A DNA stretch of 64,000 nucleotides from Henriciella mobilis (lineage in GTDB: Bacteria; Pseudomonadota; Alphaproteobacteria; Caulobacterales; Hyphomonadaceae): positions 1 through 64,000 of the forward strand of contig NZ_QWFZ01000009.1 of the NCBI RefSeq assembly GCF_003576315.1, written 5' to 3'. The position numbers and the translations under genes are program-made. The notes beneath the pieces were generated by a model. That model did no database searches. It was not told where the DNA came from and was given only the letters and a program-made list of their open reading frames with translations. Positions 8,532 to 17,772 of this stretch are shown here, piece after piece. Position 1 is the stretch's first letter, and each line of letters opens with the position of its first letter.

Positions 8532-8563
8532 CGTGCGACGCACGCCTGCGTGAGCGTGCTCAC
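8532..8563. promoter_or_regulatory. Paired inverted repeats in the doxX-like/lysR intergenic region
   Basis: CGTGCG-A-CGCACG at 8532-8544 and GTGAGC-GT-GCTCAC at 8550-8563 lie side by side in the divergent promoter region. Dyads of this size in front of a LysR gene are good candidates for its binding sites. The precise match to the T-N11-A LysR box was not established. Confidence 0.45.
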
Positions 8564-8654
8564 AATCAGGTGATTGACGTTGCGCCGCACGCACCCTCGC
8601 GCCCGGGCGTTTCGATCCCTATATTGCGCGGGACGAAATGAGCGGGAGATGGGC

Positions 8655-9572
8655 ATGGACCGGCTGGACGCGATGCGGCTCTTCATACGGGTCGCCGATA
8701 CGGGAAGTTTTTCCAAGGCAGCCGCCGACCTCGATGTCGGCCAGCCGACGGTGTCGCGGCGCATCCAGGACCTGGAAGCGCAGCTCGGCGCCGACCTCTT
8801 CCTGCGCACCACGCGCGCCCTCAGCCTGACCCAGGCCGGCGAGAAGTTCTACACCCGCGCCCGCGCCATCCTGGAAGACTTCGAACAGGCCGAAGCCGAG
8901 GTGCGCGGCCTCGACAATGAGCCTTACGGCCAGCTGCGCATCACGGTGCCGCACTCGCTGGCGCGGGTGGTGATCGCCCCGGCGCTGGCCAGCTTCCTGC
9001 GGCGCTATCCAGAGCTCTCCATCGATGTGATCTCCGACGACACCTATACTGACATCGTCCAGGAGGGCATCGATCTCGCCTTCCGGCTGGGCGAACTGGC
9101 CGATTCTAGCCTGATGGCCAAGCGCATCGCCCTCAGCCCGCGCAAGCTGTGGGCCTCAGCGATCTATGCCGCGCAGATGTCGGCGCTGGAGAGCCCCGCC
9201 GACCTGCCATCCGAGGACGCGCTGCATCTTCGCCACCGCTCCAGCAGCGCCCAGCACTGGGTGATGACGCATACCGAAAAGGGTAACCGGATCGACCTGC
9301 GCGTCGATGGCCGCTTCCGCGCCTCGTCCGGCGACATGCTGATCCAGGCCGCACAGGACGGGCTCGGCTACATCCTCGCGCCGGACTGGCTGGTCTGCGA
9401 GAAAGTCCGCGCGGGCAATCTCGTCCGCCTTCTGCCGGACTGGGAATCCGATGCCCTGCCGCTGCACGTCGTCTGGTCCGGCGGCAAGCTGAAAGGCAAG
9501 GCCCGCCTCCTGGCCGACCACATCGCCGAAGCGATGAAGGCGCAGGAGCTGCAAGAGGAAAAGGCGGCCTGA
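8655..9572 (+). CDS. LysR-family transcriptional regulator
   Basis: 305 residues. The N-terminal winged helix-turn-helix (residues 1-60, MRLFIRVADTGSFSKAAADL ... QPTVSRRIQDLE) is classic LysR, followed by the linker helix and a two-lobed effector domain (QLRITVPHSLARVVIAPALA, SIDVISDDTYTDIVQEGIDLAFRLGEL). The effector domain resembles the AaeR/DhcR-type subgroup seen with short-chain dehydrogenases and quinone genes. The start at MDRLDAM is preferred over the in-frame ATG two codons earlier because it matches the family N-terminus and has GGGAG spacing. It is divergent from the DoxX-like gene and ends 9 bases from the convergent EAL gene. Confidence 0.92.
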   Translation: MDRLDAMRLFIRVADTGSFSKAAADLDVGQPTVSRRIQDLEAQLGADLFLRTTRALSLTQAGEKFYTRARAILEDFEQAEAEVRGLDNEPYGQLRITVPHSLARVVIAPALASFLRRYPELSIDVISDDTYTDIVQEGIDLAFRLGELADSSLMAKRIALSPRKLWASAIYAAQMSALESPADLPSEDALHLRHRSSSAQHWVMTHTEKGNRIDLRVDGRFRASSGDMLIQAAQDGLGYILAPDWLVCEKVRAGNLVRLLPDWESDALPLHVVWSGGKLKGKARLLADHIAEAMKAQELQEEKAA

Positions 9573-9581
9573 GCGCAGCGC

Positions 9582-10904
9582 TCAAGGCACCGCCCGCGGC
9601 CGTCCGTTGGCTTCCCTGAGGAGTTCGCAGGCCAGCTTGAAGCTGACCGGCTTTCCAAGCAGGAAGCCCTGACCGTACTCCACGCCGAGCGCCTTGAGCG
9701 CCGTGAACTCTTCAGGGGTCTCGATGCCTTCGGCAAGAATGGCGCAATTGGTTTCCCGGCCGAACTGGCTGAGCGCCGCAATCATCGCGCGTGAGGCCGG
9801 CGAGGCCTCCAGCCCTGAAACCAGCGAGCGATCCAGCTTGATGAGGTCGGCCCTCATCCCGATGATATGCTGCAGGCTGGCCCAGCCCGACCCGGCATCG
9901 TCGACCGCGATGCGCACGCCCATCGGGCCGAGCGGTGCAAGCGCATCGCGCACAGCCTGGTAGTCCGTCACCCGGACACGCTCTGTGAGCTCGATCACCA
10001 GCCGGCTGATATCGTAGTCGATCAGCGTATCCAGAAAGCGCGGGTCGAGAATCGTCGTGGGCGAGACATTGATCGACAGGCGTATCTCAGGCGGGAAGGC
10101 ATCGATGCCGGCCAGCGCGAACTGAATGAGGGCCAGTTCGAGGTCGGCAAGCATCCCGACCGAGCCGGCCTCCTCGAACCAGCTCTTCGGGGCACGGGCC
10201 GGGTCTGCCGAAAAACGGGCCAGGCACTCGAAACCGAATATCTTTCCGGAGCCGATATTCCAGAGCGGCTGGTAGACCATGGAGAATTGCCGGCGCTCGA
10301 TGACGCGGGCGACCTTCTTTTCGGTCAGGGCTGCCTGCCTCGCCAGCGCCCGCTTCTGCTCCAGCTGGGCCCCGGCAATATCGGCAAACATGCGGGCGGT
10401 GCCAAGGTCGCGGGCGGTCAGGGACGGGTTGGCGACGGGATCGAGACAGCACAGCAGGCCGATGACCTCCCCCTCCCGCGAGAGGATGGGAACGCTCAGG
10501 AACGCCCCGACCGGTATGGCATGGGTGATCTGCAGGTCGCGCGTCAGCGGATGGCACGCAGCATCCGGCAACAGGGCCGGGATGCGGCTTTCGAGGGCAT
10601 ACCGGCAGTAGACCTCATTGGCCGGGCGAACGTCGCCCGGCTTCAGCAGGGCCTCATAGCCCGGCGCATCGACATACAGGATATGGCTTTCGTCGCGCTC
10701 CAGCCTGGAGATGTAAGCCACGCTCATTCCCAGATGGCGGCGCGCGGCCTTCAGAGCCGACTGGATGATCGTATCGGCATCGGCACCTGGCGGCTGGGAG
10801 TCAGATGTTAAGGCCTGGCCAGAGCTTGCGAGGGGCATACCCGGCGCTCCACGAACAATTTCAGTCAATCCCACAGACAAGAGACTCAAACTCCACTTGA
10901 TCAA
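9582..10904 (-). CDS. GAF-EAL cyclic-di-GMP phosphodiesterase
   Basis: 440 residues, predicted cytoplasmic. A GAF sensor domain (about residues 45-185: SALKAARRHLGMSVAYISRLE ... FLSVPILSREGEVIGLLCCLDP) precedes an EAL domain (about 205-430). The c-di-GMP hydrolysis residues appear present: ECLARF (the EAL motif as ECL), SINVSP, IELTER, DDAGSG, IKLDRSLV, AEGIET and the GQGFLLGKP ending. It should therefore be active in lowering c-di-GMP, which could affect the pilus and surface lifestyle. The start is uncertain: a shorter version beginning at MPLASSG near 10838 is possible. The upstream region is AT-rich. Confidence 0.9.
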   Translation of the reverse strand: MIKWSLSLLSVGLTEIVRGAPGMPLASSGQALTSDSQPPGADADTIIQSALKAARRHLGMSVAYISRLERDESHILYVDAPGYEALLKPGDVRPANEVYCRYALESRIPALLPDAACHPLTRDLQITHAIPVGAFLSVPILSREGEVIGLLCCLDPVANPSLTARDLGTARMFADIAGAQLEQKRALARQAALTEKKVARVIERRQFSMVYQPLWNIGSGKIFGFECLARFSADPARAPKSWFEEAGSVGMLADLELALIQFALAGIDAFPPEIRLSINVSPTTILDPRFLDTLIDYDISRLVIELTERVRVTDYQAVRDALAPLGPMGVRIAVDDAGSGWASLQHIIGMRADLIKLDRSLVSGLEASPASRAMIAALSQFGRETNCAILAEGIETPEEFTALKALGVEYGQGFLLGKPVSFKLACELLREANGRPRAVP

Positions 10905-11237
10905 TACAATTTCTATTTTTCAAAGAATCGATGATATACTTGTATAATGAAGTATTCATTGATCTCTGGAAGGCCACCCTGTGCCAGGCGCCATTTAAGG
11001 ATCGTTGATCCAAACGTTCAAATTTGCTTTAAATTTTTTATACTTACAAAATACAGGGCTTTGTATTCTTTGTATATTTTGTAACTTGACGCTGACCGGC
11101 ATCGAAACCTTGAGGCAGTGTCTTGAATTTACTGAAAATTGAATCCGGCCCGGTCGAAGACGATGCGGAACCGGTCCATCCGGTCCCATTTCGTTCCAAT
11201 GTCAGATGCAGATGACGAGGGCTGTGGAAAAATATGA
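10905..11237. other. AT-rich intergenic region without a gene
   Basis: No convincing gene. Holds the probable promoter of the EAL gene (AT-rich, 10905-11000) and a perfect 10-bp inverted repeat TTACAAAATA/TATTTTGTAA at 11044-11053 and 11075-11084, with a second nested pair AATACA/TGTATT. The part 11085-11230 is host-like in composition but shows no open frame matching a known family. Confidence 0.55.
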
Positions 11238-11270
11238 AAATGGCCTCGCGCCGATTTCGCGAGGCCATTT
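11238..11270 (-). terminator. Terminator of the DUF885 gene
   Basis: Perfect 13-bp stem AAATGGCCTCGCG/CGCGAGGCCATTT with a 7-nt loop. On the minus strand it continues TTTCATATTTTT, a good U-tract just beyond the DUF885 stop. Confidence 0.85.
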
Positions 11271-11313
11271 CCGAAGGACACAGGTCTGTCTTTAGCGGCG
11301 CAGGCGCGGCCGG

Positions 11314-13206
11314 CTATTCTTCCGCTTTCACGTCCTCGATCCACTGGTCGACGCGGCGCTCGAGGATTTCCAGCGGCAGCGCGCCGCCGCCAAGGATGGT
11401 GTCGTGGAAGCCCTTGATGTCGAACTTGTCGCCAAGCGCTTCGCGGGCGTGCTCACGCAGCTCCAGGATCTTGATCATGCCGATCTTGTAGGCCGTCGCC
11501 TGGCCCGGCATCACGATATAGCGCTGGATTTCCGAGCGGGCCTGCTGGTCTGTGACAGCGGCATTCTCGGTGAAATATTCCCAGGCCTCTTCCTCGGTCC
11601 AGCCCTTGGAATGCAGGCCGGTATCGACGACAAGGCGGATGGCGCGCCAGATTTCAGAGCCGAGCCGGCCGAATTCCGACAGTGGGTCCTCGAAGGTGCC
11701 CGGCATTTCGCTGGCGAGCTTTTCCGAATAGAGGCCCCAGCCTTCCGAATAGGCGGTGAAACCGGCCTGGGTGCGGAATTGCGGGATGTCCTGAAGCTCC
11801 TGCGCGATGGAGATCTGCATGTGGTGGCCCGGAAGCCCTTCATGATAGGCGATCACTTCCAGCTCCCGCTTCGGCATGGAAGTCATGTCCGAGAGGTGGG
11901 CGTAATAGGTGCCCGGGCGCGAGCCGTCCGGCGTGCCGGGATAGTAGTGCTGGGCCGCGCCATCCTGCTCGCGGAAGGGCTCGACGCGCTTCACGACGAG
12001 GTCTGCCTTGGGCAGGATGCCGAAATAGTCCGGCAGCTGGCCCTCGATATTGTCGATGGCGGCCGTCGCGTCGGCGATATACTGCTCGGCGCCCGCATCG
12101 GTGTTCTCATAATAGAGGTCCCGATTGTCCTTGGTCTCGCGCAGGAAGACGAAGAATTCCTGCAGCGTGCCGTCGAAGCCGTATTCCTCTTTCACCGCTT
12201 CCATCTGCGCATGCAGGCGCTCGACTTCATCGAGGCCGATCTGGTGAATCTCCTCGGCGGTAAGGTCCGTCGTGGTCGACACCTTCAGGCGGTAGTCGTA
12301 ATAGGCCGCACCATTGGGCTGGGTCGTGCCGACGCCGGTCGGATTGGCCGGGGCGTTGGGCAGTTCGCTTTCCGCCCAGTCGATGATCGCCTGGTAACCG
12401 GGCTGGAAGACGTCGACGAGCGCTGCACGGGCATCGGTGCGTAGCGTCTCGGCCTGCGCCTCGTCGATCTCGCCGGCTTCGAGGAGGTTGGAGATCTCCA
12501 TCTCGATATCGGCCCAGATGTCGGAGGGCTCGCCATCGGTGAACGGCGCGCCGGTGATGATCTTCCGCGACTGGTCGATCACCCCTTCCAGCGCAAAGTC
12601 CGGCGTGGCGACGCCGCGGCTGGCCGCTTCCTTGGCAATAGTGAGAAGCTGCTCGCCGGCCCGGCCACTCTCGCGGATCCGGGAAATATAGGCTTCCATG
12701 TCGTCGAGATTGTCGACGCGGTGGAACTGGATCAGGAAGGTCGCAAGGAAGGATTGCGGGCCATTCATCTGGTCGAAGGTGTAGCCGTTATAGAAGTATT
12801 GCAGGCCTTCCTCGGCCAGCTCGGCCTGGTATTTCCAGATGTCCCAGGAATTCTTCGCTTCCGGCGTCAGCTTGTCATAGTCGAAGGTCGATTCCATCTC
12901 GGCGACGCTTGCCAGTTGCCAGTCGACCTGTTCCTTCTGGGCCTCGTAGGACATGTCGTCGATCTCGCCGTACCGGTCCTTGCGACCAAGGAAGGTGAGC
13001 TGGATCGGGCTCATCATCACCTGTTCTTCGTACTTCTCGTCAAACCAGGCGTTCAGCTTCTGCGTCTCGGTCTGTTCGGCCGTTTCGCTTTCGCCGGCCG
13101 GGGCGGACGCTTCGGGTGTTCCGCCGGGCGGGTTCGCCGCCGGGTCGGGCTCGCCGCAACCGGCAAGTAGCAAGGCAAGAGCGAGGGCAGACAGGCTGAC
13201 GCGCAT
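11314..13206 (-). CDS. DUF885 family lipoprotein, putative zinc peptidase
   Basis: 630 residues. The lipoprotein signal peptide MRVSLSALALALLLAGC gives a Cys-anchored envelope protein, followed by a Pro/Ala/Glu-rich linker (residues 18-45). The body matches the DUF885 family, with the diagnostic HEGLPGHH at about residue 452 (an HExxxGH-like zinc site) and the surrounding ELEVIAY and TAYSEGWGLYSEKLA. Family members are predicted metallopeptidases; the substrate is unknown. The start at 13206 is chosen over a TTG four codons upstream because it begins the signal peptide and has GGAG in front. Length is typical. Confidence 0.88.
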   Translation of the reverse strand: MRVSLSALALALLLAGCGEPDPAANPPGGTPEASAPAGESETAEQTETQKLNAWFDEKYEEQVMMSPIQLTFLGRKDRYGEIDDMSYEAQKEQVDWQLASVAEMESTFDYDKLTPEAKNSWDIWKYQAELAEEGLQYFYNGYTFDQMNGPQSFLATFLIQFHRVDNLDDMEAYISRIRESGRAGEQLLTIAKEAASRGVATPDFALEGVIDQSRKIITGAPFTDGEPSDIWADIEMEISNLLEAGEIDEAQAETLRTDARAALVDVFQPGYQAIIDWAESELPNAPANPTGVGTTQPNGAAYYDYRLKVSTTTDLTAEEIHQIGLDEVERLHAQMEAVKEEYGFDGTLQEFFVFLRETKDNRDLYYENTDAGAEQYIADATAAIDNIEGQLPDYFGILPKADLVVKRVEPFREQDGAAQHYYPGTPDGSRPGTYYAHLSDMTSMPKRELEVIAYHEGLPGHHMQISIAQELQDIPQFRTQAGFTAYSEGWGLYSEKLASEMPGTFEDPLSEFGRLGSEIWRAIRLVVDTGLHSKGWTEEEAWEYFTENAAVTDQQARSEIQRYIVMPGQATAYKIGMIKILELREHAREALGDKFDIKGFHDTILGGGALPLEILERRVDQWIEDVKAEE

Positions 13207-13302
13207 GGGAATCTCCAAGAAGCTTATCGAATATCGCTAAAAAGCAGGAAATTCGCCATCACGCAAGGCGCGTGAAACATTTTGCCCGTAATCGGTCAGG
13301 CG

Positions 13303-14664
13303 TCAGGCATAACGTGTCCGAAGCATGGTCCAGACGGCCCGCAGGCCGCAGGCGGCCGCGCCTTCGGGGCGTCCATACTTCGACTGGCGCCAGCCCCAGA
13401 CATCGAGATGGACCCAGCGCTCGGCCTCGACGAACTGCTTCAGGAACACCGCGGCCGTGATCGAGCCGGCAAACGCGCCGCCGGCATTCTGGATATCGGC
13501 AATGTCGGATTTCAGCATCGACTTGTAGGGCATCCAGATCGGCATGCGCCACACCGGGTCACCGGAAACGGCCGACGCAGCGTTGATCGCATCGGCCACG
13601 TCGCCATCATCGGTATAGAAGGGCGCAAGGTCCGGCCCGACAGCCACGCGCGCGGCCCCGGTCAGCGTGGCGAAATCGATCAGCAGGTCCGGTGAGCCTT
13701 CGCAGGCGCGCGCCAGGGCATCGCCGAGGATGAGCCGGCCTTCGGCATCGGTGTTGTCGATCTCGACCGTGATACCCTTGCGCGTGGAAAGCACGTCGCC
13801 AGGGCGGAAGGCCGTGCCCGAAATGGAATTCTCGACCGTCGGCACATAGAGCTTCAGGCGCACCGGCAGCTTCGAATCCATGACCAGCTTGGCCAGCGCG
13901 ATGACATGCGCCGAGCCGCCCATATCCTTCTTCATCAGGCGCATATAGTTGCCGGTCTTGAGGTTGAGCCCGCCCGTGTCGAAGGCAACGCCCTTGCCGA
14001 CAAGCGCGAGCTCGGGATGGTCCGGATTGCCCCAGGAAAGCTCGATGAAACGCGGGGCTTCCGGACCGGCGCGGCCCACCGCATGGACCATGGGATAGTT
14101 CGCGGCCAGCAGGTCCTCGCCCACGGTCACTTCGATATCGGCCTGGTATTGCTCGGCCATCTGGCGGACGATCTCTTCAATCGAGGCCGGGCCCATATGC
14201 TGGGCCGGGGTGTTGATCATGTCCCGCAGGAGCGCGATTGCGTCAGCCTCGCGGGCGAGCGCGCCTGCATCCTCGTCGTCGCCGATGACAAGACGGGGCG
14301 GCGCCGACTTGTCTTTCAGGTAGCGGTCGAACCGGTAGGCGCCATCGGCCCAGCCCGCTGCGATATGCGCGAGCGGCAGGCCAGCGTCGCGGGCAATCTT
14401 GTAGTCGCCCTCCGGCAGCTTTGCCGCCAGCGGCGCGACACCCAGCGCGTCATTCGCCTCGCCGAGGCCGAACAGGACATGCGAGAGCTTGCCCGCCTCA
14501 TCGGCCATGAACACCGTCTCGCCGGCCTTGGCCTTGAACCCGGTCGCACGCGCCAGGGCTTTCAGGCCCGGCGGGATCTCATGCTCGGCCTCATCCCAGT
14601 TCAGCGGGCGGACAAGATGGACGGCAGCGGCATCGCTGGCGGCGGCGGTGAAAGCTTTGTGCAT
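13303..14664 (-). CDS. M17 family leucyl aminopeptidase
   Basis: 453 residues, cytoplasmic two-metal aminopeptidase. The M17 signature NTDAEGRL is at about residue 303, and metal ligands appear in VGKGVAFDTGGLNLK and MKKDMGGSAH. The N-terminal domain (1-150) is the divergent form found in the alphaproteobacterial PepA-like paralogs, so it is probably not the main PepA. The start MHKAFTAAAS at 14664 is preferred; the open frame extends another 44 codons without family resemblance. It shares a 119-bp divergent promoter with tadD, which contains the inverted repeat CAGTTAA/TTAACTG. Confidence 0.92.
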   Translation of the reverse strand: MHKAFTAAASDAAAVHLVRPLNWDEAEHEIPPGLKALARATGFKAKAGETVFMADEAGKLSHVLFGLGEANDALGVAPLAAKLPEGDYKIARDAGLPLAHIAAGWADGAYRFDRYLKDKSAPPRLVIGDDEDAGALAREADAIALLRDMINTPAQHMGPASIEEIVRQMAEQYQADIEVTVGEDLLAANYPMVHAVGRAGPEAPRFIELSWGNPDHPELALVGKGVAFDTGGLNLKTGNYMRLMKKDMGGSAHVIALAKLVMDSKLPVRLKLYVPTVENSISGTAFRPGDVLSTRKGITVEIDNTDAEGRLILGDALARACEGSPDLLIDFATLTGAARVAVGPDLAPFYTDDGDVADAINAASAVSGDPVWRMPIWMPYKSMLKSDIADIQNAGGAFAGSITAAVFLKQFVEAERWVHLDVWGWRQSKYGRPEGAAACGLRAVWTMLRTRYA

Positions 14665-14692
14665 GGGTTGGAAAGTATCCCTTGGCTGTAAA

Positions 14693-14723
14693 CAGTTAAG
14701 CGAATGCGTTGTTTTGTTAACTG
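14693..14723. promoter_or_regulatory. Inverted repeat between the M17 peptidase and tadD
   Basis: CAGTTAA (14693-14699) and TTAACTG (14717-14723) form a perfect dyad with a 17-nt spacer in the divergent promoter. It could be a regulator site or a weak hairpin; the factor is unknown. Confidence 0.35.
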
Positions 14724-14783
14724 ATCCTTGACCCTGACGGGCGCAAGGTCGCGGCTGGTGAAACTCACGCCGGAGCCGACCGA

Positions 14784-15689
14784 ATGTCCAGAGCAAAAGC
14801 TATCGCCTTCGCCCTGCCGCTGCTTTCAGCCTCGCTGGTCGCAGCCTGCGCGAGCGCGGGTGGTGCGGACAAGGCTGAGACCGAACAGGCCATCGAAGCG
14901 GCCATGGCCGAGGAACTCGCCCCGGCAACTCCTGAGGAAATCGAGGCCGCCCGGCGCGCTGATCCCCTGACCAAAGCGAATTTCTGGGGCAAGGAGTTCC
15001 GCAAGGATCCGACAAAACTCGATGTGACCGTGGAGTTCATGCAGGCGCTGCGCGAGATCGGCAGCCATGAACGCGCCATCGAGATCGGCTCCAAGACCCT
15101 GCCGATCCATCCCGAATCCGCCGAGCTGCACATCGTGATGGCCCGCGCCCTGATGAGCGAGAACCGCCCGGCCGAAGCGGCCGACTTCTACTACCGCGCC
15201 GCCGCCATCGCGCCGGATAATGCCGATGCCTATGGCGGGCTCGGCCTCGCGCTTGACCAGATGGAGCGCCATGAAGACGCCCAGGCCTCCTATGAGCAGG
15301 CGCTCAGGATCCAGCCGGGCCGCGTGTCGACGCTGGCCAATTACGGCCTGTCGCTCGCGCTCACCGGCAATCTCAACGGCGCCGAGGCGAAGCTGCGCGC
15401 CGCGGCCTCCTCACCGGACGCGACCGCGCGCGTGCGCCAGAACCTCGCCCTCGTGCTTGGCCTGCAGGGCAAGTTCGACGAGGCAAGGCAGGTCGATCCG
15501 GCCGCGCCGGATGCCACCGTCGAGCAGAACATGCAGACGTTGAAATCCATGCTCTCGCCGCTACGCGACTATGGCGCGCTGCGCGAAGAAGATGGTGGCG
15601 GCGCGGCCTGGCCTGAGGAAGTCGATGCGCCGGCCCAGGAAGAAGCGGCCAGCCCGCCCAAGCTGCGCGGCTCGCTCGGCGGGGACTGA
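14784..15689 (+). CDS. tadD: Tad pilus assembly lipoprotein with TPR repeats
   Basis: 301 residues. A lipoprotein signal (LLSASLVAAC, lipobox Cys near residue 22) is followed by tetratricopeptide repeats (about 75-240: VEFMQALREIGSHERAIEIG, LHIVMARALMSENRPAEAADFYYRAAAIAPDNADAYGGLGLALDQMERHEDAQASYEQALRIQPG). This is the arrangement of TadD, an inner-face outer-membrane lipoprotein needed for Tad pilus assembly. It sits at the end of the Tad gene series and faces tadC with a 49-bp gap. The C-terminal tail is Pro/Glu/Ala-rich and low complexity. Confidence 0.88.
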   Translation: MSRAKAIAFALPLLSASLVAACASAGGADKAETEQAIEAAMAEELAPATPEEIEAARRADPLTKANFWGKEFRKDPTKLDVTVEFMQALREIGSHERAIEIGSKTLPIHPESAELHIVMARALMSENRPAEAADFYYRAAAIAPDNADAYGGLGLALDQMERHEDAQASYEQALRIQPGRVSTLANYGLSLALTGNLNGAEAKLRAAASSPDATARVRQNLALVLGLQGKFDEARQVDPAAPDATVEQNMQTLKSMLSPLRDYGALREEDGGGAAWPEEVDAPAQEEAASPPKLRGSLGGD

Positions 15690-15738
15690 GCGCAGCAACA
15701 GGCTTTGCGGCCTGCGGCCTGCGGCGCTGACGCACCGA

Positions 15739-16713
15739 TCAGCTGCCCGGCTGGTTCATTTCCGTATATTTGATGTAGGCCGGGCCGAGGACGACCAGGA
15801 ACAGGACCGGCAGGAAGAACAGGATCATCGGCACGGTCAGCTTGGCTGGCAGCGCGGCGGCCTTCTTCTCGGCTTCGGACATGCGCATGTCGCGGTTTTC
15901 CTTGGCCATGACGCGCAGCGCATCGCCCAGCGGCGTGCCGTAGCGCTCGGCCTGCATGAGCGCCATACAGACCGATTTCACGCCCTCATGGCCCGTCCGC
16001 TTGGCGAGGTTCTCATAGGCCTGGCGCCGCTCCTGCAGGTAGGCGAGCTCCGCCGTGGTGAGCTGGAATTCCTCGGCCAGTTCCGGCGAGGCCGGGCCGA
16101 TCTCGGCGCCCACCTTGGCGAAACCAAGCTCGATCGACATGCCCGACTCCACGCAGATGAGCAGCATGTCGAGCGCATCCGGGAAGGCGCGCATGATCGA
16201 TTGCTGGCGCTTGGAGGCCATGTTGGAAATGTAGAGGTTCGGCGCATAGAAACCGGCAGCCGCGCCGAACACGACAGAGCCCATCTTCATCTGCGGCGAC
16301 AGGCCGTGATCATTGATCAGGAAGATGTAGGTGAACACGCCGAGCGCGCCGAAGAAGGGCAGCGCGAAGCGGCAGAAATAGAAGATCGACAGCGGGCGCG
16401 GCCCCCTCAGGCCAGCCTGCACCAGCTTGGCCTGGATGTTCGGGTCTTCCAGCATCTTCTGCAGGTTCAGCTTGCCCGTGATCTGGCTGATCGCGCCAGT
16501 GTCCTCGCGCTTCAGGCCTTTCTTTTCCAGGGCCTCGCGGCTGGCCCGGCGCAGTTTTTCGCGCTGCGTGGTGACCTGCTTCAGCCGGGTTTCGAGCTTG
16601 TCGCCCTTGAGCATCGGCATGGCGACAGAGACGATGGTCGCGAACATGGCAACCGCCGCCAGCATGGAGGCCAGCGTACCGGGGTTTCCGAGGGATTCTG
16701 CAAAGGCTTCCAT
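15739..16713 (-). CDS. tadC: Tad pilus platform protein TadC
   Basis: 324 residues, inner-membrane type II secretion F family protein. Membrane segments lie near the N-terminus (LASMLAAVAMFATIVSVAMPML), in the middle (RFALPFFGALGVFTYIFLI, GSVVFGAAAGFYAPNLYI) and at the C-terminus (LTVPMILFFLPVLFLVVLGPAYI). The cytoplasmic F domain shows AFPDALDMLLICVESGMSIELGFAKV and AERYGTPLGDALRVMAKENRDMRMSEAEKKA, the T2SSF pattern. It forms the pilus platform with TadB, whose gene ends 14 bases upstream. Confidence 0.94.
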   Translation of the reverse strand: MEAFAESLGNPGTLASMLAAVAMFATIVSVAMPMLKGDKLETRLKQVTTQREKLRRASREALEKKGLKREDTGAISQITGKLNLQKMLEDPNIQAKLVQAGLRGPRPLSIFYFCRFALPFFGALGVFTYIFLINDHGLSPQMKMGSVVFGAAAGFYAPNLYISNMASKRQQSIMRAFPDALDMLLICVESGMSIELGFAKVGAEIGPASPELAEEFQLTTAELAYLQERRQAYENLAKRTGHEGVKSVCMALMQAERYGTPLGDALRVMAKENRDMRMSEAEKKAAALPAKLTVPMILFFLPVLFLVVLGPAYIKYTEMNQPGS

Positions 16714-16727
16714 GCGCTCCCCTCCCC

Positions 16728-17762
16728 CTAGATATCGAAGTTGATCATGCGGCGCATGACGGTCACGCCGGTGAACATGAGGCCCGCGCCCATGAACAGG
16801 ATCATGTGGCCGGTCGGCTTGAGGAAGAGCTCCATGATGTAGCTCGGTGTCGTCAGGTAGACCATGAAGCCGACCGCGAAAGGCAGCGAGGCGATGATGC
16901 CGGCCGATGCCTTGGCTTCCGAGGACATCGCCTTGATCTTCTCGCGCATCATCTTGCGCTGGCGGATCACCGCCGAGAGGTTGCCGAGGGCTTCAGACAG
17001 GTTACCGCCGGACTTGGACTGGATCGTCAGCACAATGACGAAGAAGTTCACTTCCGGCAGCGGCACGCGCTTGTAGAATTGCTGCAGGGCACGATCCGTG
17101 GTCATGCCCATCTGGATATTGTCGGTCAGGTTCTTGAACTCGGTGCCGAGCGGGGCCGGGCTTTCGGCGGCGATGATGCGCAGACACTCCGTAAGCGGAA
17201 GACCTGATTTCACACCGCGAACAATGATGTCGATGGCGTCGGCAAACTGCGCGGTCATCTTCTTGTGGCGCATCTGGGTCATGAAGCCGAGCAGCCAGCG
17301 CGGGACACCGAGGAAGCCGGCAAAACCGGCCGCGATGACCATGGCCGGGCGCGACTTGATTTCGAAACCGGCAACCGGCGGCGGGCCTTCGGCCCCGGAC
17401 AGGAAGGTCAGCGCGGCGAGCAACAGGCCCAGCACGGCGGAGAAGATCCAGAACATCTCCGGCTTCACGTCGAGGCCGGCCTGGACAAGCTTGGCGCGGA
17501 TATCCTGCGGCATCAGCGATTTGCGGCGCGCCTCGTCCTGCTGGCGCAGCTTCTTGAGCATCTGCTGTGTCTGACGCCGGCGCTGGGAATTGACATCCTG
17601 TTCAGCGCCGCCGCCGCGCCCATTGCCCTTGCGGCCTTCCTTGATCTGCTTTGCGCGCTTCGAGGCCGCCCCGCCTTCATCGCCGGTCAGGGCCAGGCCG
17701 AGCCCGGCCAGGGCCAGGAAAGCCAGCCCGCCGACGACGTAGATCATGAGGTTCCCATCCAT
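16728..17762 (-). CDS. tadB: Tad pilus platform protein TadB
   Basis: 344 residues from MDGNLMIYVVGG. A leading membrane segment (5-25), a charged linker and a pair of central membrane segments precede the T2SSF domain (about 170-300: FADAIDIIVRGVKSGLPLTECLRIIAAESPAPLGTEF, TIQSKSGGNLSEALGNLSAVIRQRKMMREK) and C-terminal membrane segments. It partners TadC in the inner-membrane platform. The in-frame extension to 17855 is rejected because it would overlap the cpaF end and lacks family similarity. The gap to cpaF is 10 bases. Confidence 0.94.
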   Translation of the reverse strand: MDGNLMIYVVGGLAFLALAGLGLALTGDEGGAASKRAKQIKEGRKGNGRGGGAEQDVNSQRRRQTQQMLKKLRQQDEARRKSLMPQDIRAKLVQAGLDVKPEMFWIFSAVLGLLLAALTFLSGAEGPPPVAGFEIKSRPAMVIAAGFAGFLGVPRWLLGFMTQMRHKKMTAQFADAIDIIVRGVKSGLPLTECLRIIAAESPAPLGTEFKNLTDNIQMGMTTDRALQQFYKRVPLPEVNFFVIVLTIQSKSGGNLSEALGNLSAVIRQRKMMREKIKAMSSEAKASAGIIASLPFAVGFMVYLTTPSYIMELFLKPTGHMILFMGAGLMFTGVTVMRRMINFDI

Positions 17763-17772
17763 CGCGCCGCTC

